Shown one piece after another: positions 1 to 5,696 of a DNA stretch of 13,149 nucleotides. This DNA is from JAWOJF01 sp046481785 (GTDB lineage Bacteria > Bacteroidota > Ignavibacteria > Ignavibacteriales > Ignavibacteriaceae). Both the position numbers and the translations under genes were made by a program. The notes under the pieces are model-generated. The model saw only the letters and a list, made by a program, of their open reading frames with translations. It was not told the origin of the DNA and searched no databases. Within the stretch, counting starts at the first letter, position 1, and each line of letters opens with the position of its first letter. The DNA lies in NCBI GenBank assembly GCA_046481785.1, contig JAWOJF010000390.1, forward strand, positions 1-13,149, in the 5' to 3' direction.

Positions 1-1163
1 AGATACCCCCGGGGGAAACCGGAACGGTCTATGTTGATGGTGATACTATTTATGCAGGCCGCCAGAACAATATTTATTCAAGCACTGACGGGGGAAATAC
101 CTGGATTGCCTCATCTCCTTTTACCGATGATGAAACCAGCTTTACATCATCTATTGCTAAATATGGCAGCAGAATTTTTGTTGCAACCTACAACGGAATT
201 TTTGAGAGCACCGATAACGGCAGCACATGGATTGAAAGGAATAACGGCTTAACAGGAACCGGCGCCATGATGATAAATGATATTGAACTGCGGGGAGACA
301 GCCTCTATGCAGCAACTGAAGGCTCTGCCATTTTTGTGTTTAATTTATCCGGGGGTGATACTTGGCTTCCGTTTAGAAATGGATTGGGATCCGGAATAGC
401 ATGGAATACAAGTACAATTTATAATATGAACGGAACACTTCTTGCCGGAGCCGGTGGAAGCGCATATATGTACATTAACAGCCCCGGGAGTGACCAGTGG
501 GTCGATCATACTTATGATACACCTAATGGAACGCAGAATTATATGCTTGATTTTATTGAAAAGGATGGTGTTATAATCGGGGCGTCAACCCAGGCAGAGT
601 ATCGTAGCACAGACAGTGGTGCTGCATGGCAGAGAAGTTACCTCGGAACCGGCTTTGTAGGTGATGCACGTTTAATTTCTTATGATTCAAAAATCTATCT
701 ATTCCTTGCCAGGTTAAATGGCGCCTACTATTTTTCTTCTGAAAATCTGGGTGAAACATGGGAACTTATTGAGAGTCAGCATGAAATTTATGTCCCTTTT
801 GATTTTGCTGTTTTTAATAATAAGTTTTATACCGCCGGTTATGACGGACTCTTTTATAAAGACATGAACCCTACCTCGGTTGATAAAGGCACACAGCCCG
901 GCAATTTTACTTTATATCAGAATTATCCTAATCCATTTAACCCTGTAACAAAAATCAAATATTCAATAAGCACTACACAGCATGCAGCATTAAAACTATT
1001 TGATATACTGGGAAACGAAATTGCTGTATTAATTAATGAAGTAAAACAACCGGGTAACTATGAAATAGAACTTGATGCCTCCGGTTTATCAAGCGGTGTA
1101 TACTACTACAGGTTAACTGCAGGAAATTTTTCAGAGACTAAAAAGTTGGTTCTGATGAAATGA
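1..1163 (+). CDS. Asp-box repeat protein with T9SS C-terminal sorting domain, 5' end missing
   Basis: The frame is open from the left edge (first full codon at base 3) to the TGA at 1161-1163, so the N-terminus and signal peptide lie outside the window. Asp-box-like motifs of the form S-x-D-x-G-x-x-W are seen at 81-104, 207-230 and 606-629, and a weaker one at 735-761. Such repeats form blades of sialidase- or BNR-type beta-propellers. The last ~80 residues are a T9SS type A sorting domain: an NYPNPFNP signature, then 'LFDILGNEI', 'GLSSGVYYYRL' and a terminal 'ETKKLVLMK'. The protein is therefore expected to cross the outer membrane through the Por system and be attached to the surface or released. 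No catalytic residues are visible, so an enzymatic role cannot be claimed. An ATG at 267 could be taken as a start, but the Asp-box repeats continue in frame upstream of it. Confidence 0.9.
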   Translation, partial: IPPGETGTVYVDGDTIYAGRQNNIYSSTDGGNTWIASSPFTDDETSFTSSIAKYGSRIFVATYNGIFESTDNGSTWIERNNGLTGTGAMMINDIELRGDSLYAATEGSAIFVFNLSGGDTWLPFRNGLGSGIAWNTSTIYNMNGTLLAGAGGSAYMYINSPGSDQWVDHTYDTPNGTQNYMLDFIEKDGVIIGASTQAEYRSTDSGAAWQRSYLGTGFVGDARLISYDSKIYLFLARLNGAYYFSSENLGETWELIESQHEIYVPFDFAVFNNKFYTAGYDGLFYKDMNPTSVDKGTQPGNFTLYQNYPNPFNPVTKIKYSISTTQHAALKLFDILGNEIAVLINEVKQPGNYEIELDASGLSSGVYYYRLTAGNFSETKKLVLMK

Positions 1164-1217
1164 TCCCCCTTGAACCTGCCTTCCAGGGTGTTGCAGAACT
1201 CGAAATTTATTTAGCTT

Positions 1218-1488
1218 AAAGGTTAACACCTTACTTCAGAGTCTGTCGCACAACCCTAATAATTCAGAAATCCCGTAGAGCCTGTCCCGACTCGTCGGGA
1301 GATGTAATATTTACAGCAAGAATCTCAAAACATGAACCTGAATCCCTTTAGGAATGAAATAAGCGTTATTCTTCATTACACTTATAATATAATATATATG
1401 AAAAAATTCTTAAGTTGTCTATGCTCCTGGGAGGGATGACAGAAGTTGTAGTTATGCAGCAGGTACTAGATCGAGGTGTTAACCTTTT
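1218..1488. repeat. 13-base inverted repeat pair around a 245-base segment
   Basis: AAAGGTTAACACC at 1218-1230 returns as its exact reverse complement GGTGTTAACCTTT at 1476-1488. Part of the match comes from the self-palindromic GTTAAC core. The segment between contains the 1285-1300 hairpin and no gene. It could be the ends of a small non-coding element, but no target duplication was seen. Confidence 0.35.
1285..1300. repeat. Short palindrome TCCCGAC-TC-GTCGGGA
   Basis: Seven bases are followed after a 2-base spacer by their exact reverse complement. Just upstream lies TCCCGTAG (1271-1278), which resembles the palindrome cores at 8158-8221. It is probably a dispersed extragenic palindrome of this genome. 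Confidence 0.55.
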
Positions 1489-1500
1489 TGCCTGCGTTCT

Positions 1501-1520
1501 GTCCCGGACCACTCCGGGAC
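1501..1520. repeat. GC-rich hairpin 3' of the T9SS gene at 1537-2331
   Basis: GTCCCGGA-CCAC-TCCGGGAC is a perfect 8-bp stem with a 4-base loop, 16 bases past the stop codon of the minus-strand gene. The position suits a transcript 3' end, but no T-run follows it on the minus strand, so it may be an RNA-stabilising hairpin or a dispersed palindrome rather than an intrinsic terminator. Confidence 0.5.
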
Positions 1521-1536
1521 AAACCACCACCTGCCA

Positions 1537-2331
1537 TTATTTAGCAAGGATCATCTTTTTTGTTTCAACAAAATTATTTGTTATTAGTTTATACAGGTAC
1601 ACTCCCGAAGAAAGTCCTGTACTGCTGAAGTTAACATTATAATTACCCGGGCTCCGGAAATCATTAACAAGTGTCTCAACTTCATTACCAAGCATATCAT
1701 ATACTACCAGTTGTACATTACCGGCTTCGGCAACCGAAAAATTAATTTGAGTTGACGGGTTAAACGGATTAGGATAATTCTGGTTAAGCTTATAAGTGTT
1801 AACAATATTCTCATCTTCAACATCTGTGGTAGAGCCTGTAACAGTTATTACTTTATTGGGGGCAAAGTTCCACTGATCCTGTGTATTCTGTCCGTTAGAG
1901 TTAACACTGTTGCCTACTGCATAAATTGTCTGTTCTCCTTCAGTATCCGGTGCCATATATGTGAACTCAAATGAAACCACTCCTCCTTCAGGATTTTTTG
2001 GAAGAGAATGAGTTAATTCATTTTCCTGGACACGCAGGCCTGATCCGCCTGCAGGAGTTAAAGTTCCTGCTGAAACGGCAATATTGGTTCCGCCCCGAAC
2101 CAGCGGACCACCCGATATTGTTACTGTATATGTTGCCGTTCCGTTAACCTGTACTTCATCGGGACCCTCTATAGTAACTGAAACTAATGATGAAGGTGCA
2201 GAGGAATGGCAGGTACATCCCGGATTGGAATTTTTCATTGTTACACCTGTTACACCGGTTGAAGAAGCATAAAATATAAAAGAACCAAAGACTATTAACA
2301 TTATGATTCCAGTATGTGTTTTTCTGTTCAT
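1537..2331 (-). CDS. Secreted T9SS protein with GCTCHS motif and choice-of-anchor V-like domain
   Basis: This is a 264-residue exported protein. I chose the ATG at 2331 because AAGAGGA lies just upstream with good spacing and a basic-hydrophobic signal peptide (MNRKTHTGIIMLIVFG) follows at once; an ATG at 2358 in the same frame would add nine residues but has no such site. After the signal peptide comes 'NPGCTCHSS', then a beta-rich region (about residues 45-165) with 'GGPLVRGG' and 'NSNGQNTQDQW', resembling the reeler-like choice-of-anchor V domain. The C-terminal ~75 residues are a T9SS type A sorting domain (NQNYPNPFNPSTQI to 'ETKKMILAK'). In choice-of-anchor V proteins a CxxCH-like motif is common near the N-terminus; here only one residue separates the cysteines (C-T-C-H), so covalent heme attachment is doubtful. 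Function is unknown. Confidence 0.88.
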   Translation of the reverse strand: MNRKTHTGIIMLIVFGSFIFYASSTGVTGVTMKNSNPGCTCHSSAPSSLVSVTIEGPDEVQVNGTATYTVTISGGPLVRGGTNIAVSAGTLTPAGGSGLRVQENELTHSLPKNPEGGVVSFEFTYMAPDTEGEQTIYAVGNSVNSNGQNTQDQWNFAPNKVITVTGSTTDVEDENIVNTYKLNQNYPNPFNPSTQINFSVAEAGNVQLVVYDMLGNEVETLVNDFRSPGNYNVNFSSTGLSSGVYLYKLITNNFVETKKMILAK

Positions 2332-2354
2332 GTTTTCCTCTTGTTTGTAGTTGT

Positions 2355-2590
2355 TCATTTAATTATCATCTTTTTTACTTCTGTATATGACATCCGGTCA
2401 TTCATCCCATCAGTAAAATTCAATGTGTAATAATAATCCGCCTTAATAACCTGAAGCAAAACCAGTATGAATAAAAACTGCCTTATATCCTTAAGCAGAA
2501 CACAGTACCCTTCTCCGGCTGAATTATAATTTTTTATTTGTACATTCTCTGCTTCAGGAATCACAGGCTGATATTTTTTCCACCATTCCG
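2355..2590 (-). pseudogene. Relic of a T9SS C-terminal sorting domain, frameshifted
   Basis: The minus-strand frame ending at 2355 reads 'IPEAENVQIKNYNSAGEG', then 'LLKDIRQ', later 'YYYTLNFTDG' and finally 'YTEVKKMIIK' before the stop. This is the order of blocks in a T9SS sorting domain (strand, YN-x-x-G turn, YYY strand, TKK-type tail). The middle reads poorly in this frame, but one neighbouring frame gives 'FIHTGFASGY', the missing SG-Y block. A frame change out and back would explain this. No NYPNPFNP motif and no passenger domain are found upstream, so this looks like the remaining 3' end of a lost surface-protein gene. It lies directly upstream of the intact T9SS gene on the same strand, which suggests an old tandem array. 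A translated ORF of 69 codons can be drawn here but is unlikely to make a working protein. Confidence 0.55.
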
Positions 2591-2769
2591 TTTATGCTTC
2601 TGATTACTTTAATTTCCTTAATAGTAAAATGACAGGAATTATTCGGGACATTAAAAAAATATTAAGTGATTTATATTATTTTTGGAAATGCTGGGGTATA
2701 ACTGACTTGACCGCGAAAAAATGAGTAAGAATTTAAACTTGTGTAAGAGAGCCTGGGAGTGAAACAGAT

Positions 2770-2804
2770 AAAAAAAAGATTGCAGCATAATTACTGCAAT
2801 CTTT
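2770..2804 (-). terminator. Rho-independent terminator of slyD
   Basis: Read on the minus strand, AAAGATTGCAG pairs exactly with CTGCAATCTTT across an 8-base loop (stem arms 2794-2804 and 2775-2785). The T-run starts in the last stem bases and continues to 2770. It starts 15 bases past the slyD stop. On the + strand the stem is followed by CTTTTT, so it may also work weakly in the other direction. Confidence 0.85.
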
Positions 2805-2818
2805 CTTTTTAAACATTA

Positions 2819-3304
2819 TTAATGATGGTGACCATCGGGGCCGTGAACATGTCCATGCGATATTTCTTCTGAAGTTGCCTCTCTAATGTTCAGCAGTTCC
2901 ACATTAAATTCAAGAGTTTTCCCTGCAAGGGGATGGTTAAAATCTACTGTTACATCTTCGTTATTTACGTTTACTATAGTTAAAGGAACATGTTTGCCGT
3001 CAGGTGTATGAGCCATAAAACTCATCCCCTCTTCCAATTCAACATCCGGAGGAAACTCGGCTTTATTAACAGACTGAACAGCTTCTTCTTTATACTCGCC
3101 ATATGCATCAGCAGGTTCAAGTGTAACACTTCTTTTACCTCCGATAATCATTGTGCTTATATTCTCCTCCAGCTTTGGGAGTATCTGGTTGCCTCCGCTG
3201 ATAAAGGAAAAAGAATTTCCACCCTCGGTAGAATCCAGCACCGTTCCATCCTGATCTTTTAATATGAAATTAATAGTTACAACCTGATTTGGTTTTATTG
3301 CCAT
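2819..3304 (-). CDS. slyD: FKBP-type peptidyl-prolyl isomerase SlyD with His-rich tail
   Basis: This 161-residue cytoplasmic prolyl isomerase and chaperone has the usual SlyD layout: an FKBP core broken by an insert-in-flap (IF) domain. The first FKBP half is residues ~5-68 ('DQDGTVLDSTEGG', 'SGGNQILPKLEENI'), followed by 'PADAYGEY' (63-70). The IF domain follows ('LEEGMSFMAHTPDG', 'IVNVNNEDVTVDFNHPLAGK'), and the FKBP fold closes with 'LEFNVELLNIREATSEEI'. The C-terminus is 'HGHVHGPDGHHH', a short version of the histidine-rich metal-binding tail known from SlyD, which in enterobacteria delivers nickel for hydrogenase maturation. A metal role here is inference. One change from the family is F for G before NHPLAG. 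The start ATG at 3304 is preceded by AGAAGG. It lies 37 bases after the upstream membrane-protein gene, so the two are probably co-transcribed, and an intrinsic terminator follows. Confidence 0.95.
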   Translation of the reverse strand: MAIKPNQVVTINFILKDQDGTVLDSTEGGNSFSFISGGNQILPKLEENISTMIIGGKRSVTLEPADAYGEYKEEAVQSVNKAEFPPDVELEEGMSFMAHTPDGKHVPLTIVNVNNEDVTVDFNHPLAGKTLEFNVELLNIREATSEEISHGHVHGPDGHHH

Positions 3305-3341
3305 TTATACCTTCTTTCTTTCAGTTTATATGTAAAAGAAA

Positions 3342-3680
3342 CTAAATATATTCCTCATTATCAACATTTTGCATTTTAATCTCCCAGTCCAAACCCTCAC
3401 AGGGCAAATATTCTTTTGTAGGATGTTTATCGTGTTTCATGCATAATACCGCCGACTTATCAAAATGTTTACAGGTGGAACATAAAGTTGATTCAACAAT
3501 TTCTTTGTTTTTTTCCTCAAAAAACCTGAAATGAATAAGGGCAGGATGTATTATTATTCCGTAAATACCCGCCAGACTAACAAGCCACCATAACTGCTGA
3601 TCAATATAACCCTGCAGAATCCATACAGCAGGTATTACCAAAGCGGTTCTTATTATCGTCCAAAATACTATTTCGCCCAC
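3342..3680 (-). CDS. Small membrane protein with a Cys/His-rich cytoplasmic tail, unknown function
   Basis: I do not recognise this 112-residue protein. Residues ~4-23 and ~29-50 are two hydrophobic helices separated by 'GYIDQQ', so a hairpin in the inner membrane is likely. The soluble tail carries C67-x2-C70, C80 and C94 with several histidines ('CSTCKHF', 'LCMKHDKHP', 'YLPCEGLDWE'), spacing that suits a single zinc or other metal site. The start is GTG at 3680: an in-frame stop lies a few codons upstream and no ATG is available, and a weak GAGAG is seen before it. The downstream slyD, with a metal-binding tail, is only 37 bases away, which makes a shared metal-related context possible but unproven. 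Confidence 0.7.
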   Translation of the reverse strand: MGEIVFWTIIRTALVIPAVWILQGYIDQQLWWLVSLAGIYGIIIHPALIHFRFFEEKNKEIVESTLCSTCKHFDKSAVLCMKHDKHPTKEYLPCEGLDWEIKMQNVDNEEYI

Positions 3681-3959
3681 GCTAATCTCTCTATTTCTTC
3701 ACAAATTGAAAATAAGTATTGGAAAGGATATAATAAAGTTACTCTAACGGAATCTTTAACAGCGGTCACATTTTTACTGTACCTGTAAATATCCTATTCT
3801 GGTGGTTAGCAGGTACAATATTATTCTGTTAAGGTACAAGTATAAAAATGGTGGCAAGAATGTTTAGCGTAGAAATTATATTTTGATAGAATCGTTTATA
3901 ATGAGTTTTCAGGTGACAGGGATGAGTTCATTACCTTTAATTGCAGCAAAACTCTCTCT

Positions 3960-4006
3960 AAATCTCTCCCCCCGCATACGGGGCAGGCTTTGCGCGGGAG
4001 AGACTT
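3960..4006. repeat. GC-rich imperfect hairpin, likely dispersed repeat
   Basis: TCTCTCCC (3963-3970) pairs with GGGAGAGA (3996-4003), and the outer AA/TT bases extend the stem past one mismatch. Inside lies CCC-GCATAC-GGG. It is much more GC-rich than the surrounding DNA and no T-run follows. It resembles the dispersed extragenic palindromes common in this kind of genome. Confidence 0.5.
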
Positions 4007-4227
4007 TATTATCATGACAAGACATACAATTAACATCTTAACAAAAATGAATACATATTCTCTTTATCTTACTTTTGGGACGTTTATTGTCATCTCCATC
4101 ATTAAATTAGTAATTCTATCAATATTTTGCCACCAAAAATGCGGCTGTACCTCTGTTAACTTCCAATAATCCACCTGACCCTTAAGTCATAAAATTTCCT
4201 TGCTCTTTGTTAAGCATTTTTTTAATT

Positions 4228-4243
4228 TTGACTTTATAGTCAA
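4228..4243. promoter_or_regulatory. Perfect dyad TTGACT-TTAT-AGTCAA, candidate operator
   Basis: A perfect 6-base inverted repeat with a 4-base spacer lies about 155 bases upstream of the first heme gene. Its size is in the range of TetR-type operators, and a TetR-domain protein is encoded downstream in the same locus. No second copy was seen in the window, so the assignment is speculative; a short dyad in AT-rich DNA can occur by chance. Confidence 0.2.
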
Positions 4244-4397
4244 TTATTGAATTCGCATATTACAAAATTACCTCATTCTGAAGAAAAATAAGCGAATTTA
4301 TTAAATATTAAAGAATTGCCGGGATAAGTAGTCATATTTAAATCTGGCAGTTCGGTAACATGCCGGCAGGCAGGGTTCGTTAATTCTCAGGATTTAA

Positions 4398-5222
4398 ATG
4401 AATTCAACAATAGATTTTTTTAATTTTTTACTCCCCATCCTTTATTTAGCCACTTTTGGTATTTATTCTTATGACTTTATGAGGGGCGTTAAAAGCCTGG
4501 CTAACACCAAACGGCTTTTCCTTTTTATTACTCTGCTTTTACATATTGTTTACCTTGTAATGCGTACAGTAGAGTTTAATCATCCACCTATTACTAATGT
4601 ATTTGAGATATTTACAGTACTCGCATTCTCCATAAGTTTTGCTTATTATATTATAGAACTTGTTACCGATATAAGAGGTACCGGCCCTTTTATTATTATC
4701 TTCTCTATTTGCTTCCAGCTTATCTCATCTATATTTATTCAGGATCTTATTGATGTAAAGGATATTTTAAGAAGTAACCTGCTCGGCTCGCATGTACTCA
4801 GTGCATTGCTGGGATATTCCGGCATAACTATATCTGCGGTGTACGGTTTTCTTTACCTGCTGCTTTACAAGGAAATTAAGCTGAATAAATTCGGAGTAAT
4901 GTTTAACGGTCTGCCTAACCTTGAGGTACTTGAGAAGCTCAGTTTTTACTCGGCAATATTCGGATTTATATTTTTAACCATAGCAATAGCCATAGGGATA
5001 ATCTGGCTGCCCCAGGCTTTCCCCGATTTTTCATTTGCAGACCCCAAGCTTATTGGTACTTCGCTTGCATGGATAATTTACGGGCTGGGTATTTTGTTTA
5101 AAATTTTCGGAAAGTGGAAAGGGAAAAAAGTTGTAATGTTTTCGATACTGGGTTTTGTTCTTTCTATTCTTTCAACGGCAGTAACAAACTTTTTATCAAT
5201 GAGTTTTCATTCGTTCTATTAA
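4398..5222 (+). CDS. hemX: HemX/CcsA-family membrane protein (cytochrome c assembly family)
   Basis: This 274-residue protein has about eight membrane helices (roughly 9-28, 38-57, 67-88, 97-116, 130-157, 182-205, 216-236, 245-266). Family hallmarks are 'HPPITNVFEIF' (62-72), 'GSHVLSALLGY' (130-140), 'DPKLIGTSLAWIIYGL' (215-230) and 'SFHSFY' at the end. H132 and H271 sit where CcsA proteins have heme-ligand histidines. The tryptophan-rich WWD motif of true cytochrome c synthases (W-G-x-x-W-x-W-D) is reduced to 'IIWLPQAFPDFSFADPK', which is closer to HemX. In Bacillus, HemX is encoded next to hemA and lowers the amount of glutamyl-tRNA reductase. Here the gene is likewise first in the heme locus, ahead of hemA, so a role in controlling HemA or handling heme fits best; a cytochrome c assembly role remains possible. 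AGGA five bases before the ATG supports the start. Confidence 0.85.
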   Translation: MNSTIDFFNFLLPILYLATFGIYSYDFMRGVKSLANTKRLFLFITLLLHIVYLVMRTVEFNHPPITNVFEIFTVLAFSISFAYYIIELVTDIRGTGPFIIIFSICFQLISSIFIQDLIDVKDILRSNLLGSHVLSALLGYSGITISAVYGFLYLLLYKEIKLNKFGVMFNGLPNLEVLEKLSFYSAIFGFIFLTIAIAIGIIWLPQAFPDFSFADPKLIGTSLAWIIYGLGILFKIFGKWKGKKVVMFSILGFVLSILSTAVTNFLSMSFHSFY

Positions 5223-5224
5223 TA

Positions 5225-5261
5225 AATTAGCGAATTGGCGGATTCACGAATTGGCGAATTC
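5225..5261 (+). repeat. Left inverted repeat of the four-helix-bundle cassette
   Basis: It is a 37-base arm starting AATTAGCGAATT and ending CACGAATTGGCGAATTC. It is itself built from near-repeats of CGAATTGGCG. It matches the reverse complement of 5655-5691 except at three positions close together in the middle. Confidence 0.9.
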
Positions 5262-5286
5262 TTTAATAGTATAATTCCTAATACCT

Positions 5287-5649
5287 ATGAGATATAAGAA
5301 CTTTGAGGAGTTGCCTATCTGGCAGGATGCAAGAAAAATTGTGAATATGGTTTATGATATAATCTATAGTAATCAGAAGTTAGAGAAAGATTTTAGAATA
5401 ACAGGACAGCTTGTAGGTGCTTCTGTCTCAATTATGAATAATATTGCTGAAGGTTTTGACTCCGGATATAACAAGGAGTTTGCCAGGTTTTTAAGAATTT
5501 CTCAAAGATCCTGCTCCGAAATAATGTCTATGAGTTATGTATTAAACGATGTGTATAAATTAGAAGTGGAATCAAAGCAGTTGTATTCTGATACACTGGA
5601 AGAAAGAAAACAAATTAAAGCATTTATTAAATATCTGGAGAATAATTAG
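5287..5649 (+). CDS. Four-helix-bundle protein, 23S rRNA intervening-sequence (IVP) family
   Basis: This 120-residue protein matches the 'four helix bundle protein' family (23S rRNA-intervening sequence protein, also called S23). Family blocks are 'FEELPIWQDARKIVNMVYDI' (5-24), 'DFRITGQLVGASVSIMNNIA' with the near-invariant 'NIAEGF' (52-57), and 'EFARFLRISQRSCSEI' (64-79). The fold is a small bundle known to assemble into a pentamer; its biochemical role is not established. Members occur inside rRNA intervening sequences and as scattered accessory genes. This one lies between two heme genes inside long inverted repeats, so it is an insertion and not part of heme synthesis. No clear ribosome binding site precedes the ATG; translation may depend on the surrounding RNA structure. 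Compared with typical members, the usual arginine pair in 'QLRRAAVSI' is replaced by 'QLVGASVSI', so this copy may have diverged in function. Confidence 0.9.
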   Translation: MRYKNFEELPIWQDARKIVNMVYDIIYSNQKLEKDFRITGQLVGASVSIMNNIAEGFDSGYNKEFARFLRISQRSCSEIMSMSYVLNDVYKLEVESKQLYSDTLEERKQIKAFIKYLENN

Positions 5650-5654
5650 TGACT

Positions 5655-5691
5655 GAATTCGCCAATTCGTGAATTCGGTAATTCGCTAATT
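5655..5691 (+). repeat. Right inverted repeat of the four-helix-bundle cassette
   Basis: It is a 37-base arm starting GAATTCGCCAATTCGTG, reverse-complementary to 5225-5261 at 34 of 37 positions. It ends five bases before the hemA start codon, so it occupies the place where a hemA ribosome binding site would be. Confidence 0.9.
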
Positions 5692-5696
5692 GTATA

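Larger units (their letters stand above)
1164..1536. other. Gene-free gap with hairpins between convergent genes
   Basis: No convincing gene is found in this 373-base gap between a + strand and a - strand gene. It holds two GC-rich hairpins (1285-1300 and 1501-1520), a 13-base inverted repeat pair (1218-1230 and 1476-1488), and a very AT-rich stretch near 1382-1400. Open frames here have no family features. Neither hairpin is followed by a clean T-run, so a classical terminator is not clear. Confidence 0.6.
3681..4397. other. Gene-free 717-base divergent intergenic region
   Basis: This region separates the minus-strand slyD pair from the plus-strand heme locus, so it must hold the promoters of both. 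No gene or RNA gene is recognised in it. Visible structures are a GC-rich hairpin (3960-4006), a 16-base dyad (4228-4243), a GCCGGC palindrome near 4363, and a loose inverted similarity around TGGTGGCAA (about 3849 and 4126). No promoter could be called with confidence. Confidence 0.6.
5225..5691 (+). mobile_element. Inverted-repeat cassette carrying a four-helix-bundle gene
   Basis: Between hemX and hemA, a 467-base unit begins and ends with 37-base inverted repeats (5225-5261 and 5655-5691, 34 of 37 matching) and holds one gene (5287-5649). The left arm starts two bases after the hemX stop and the right arm ends five bases before the hemA ATG, so the cassette fills the whole gap. In RNA the two arms would form a long stem with the gene in the loop, the same geometry as the intervening sequences in 23S rRNA that encode relatives of this protein. 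No transposase and no clear target duplication are seen. Confidence 0.75.

Noticed and set aside
31..252. Open frame of 73 codons on the + strand
   Set aside because: It overlaps, in another frame, the Asp-box protein that is open from the left edge; it has no family features.
1415..1642. Open frame of 75 codons on the + strand
   Set aside because: It runs through a hairpin and into the antisense of the well-supported T9SS gene; no binding site or motif.
3845..4139. Inverted similarity around TGGTGGCAA as ends of an element
   Set aside because: Only nine bases match exactly and the flanks diverge; not distinguishable from chance in AT-rich DNA.
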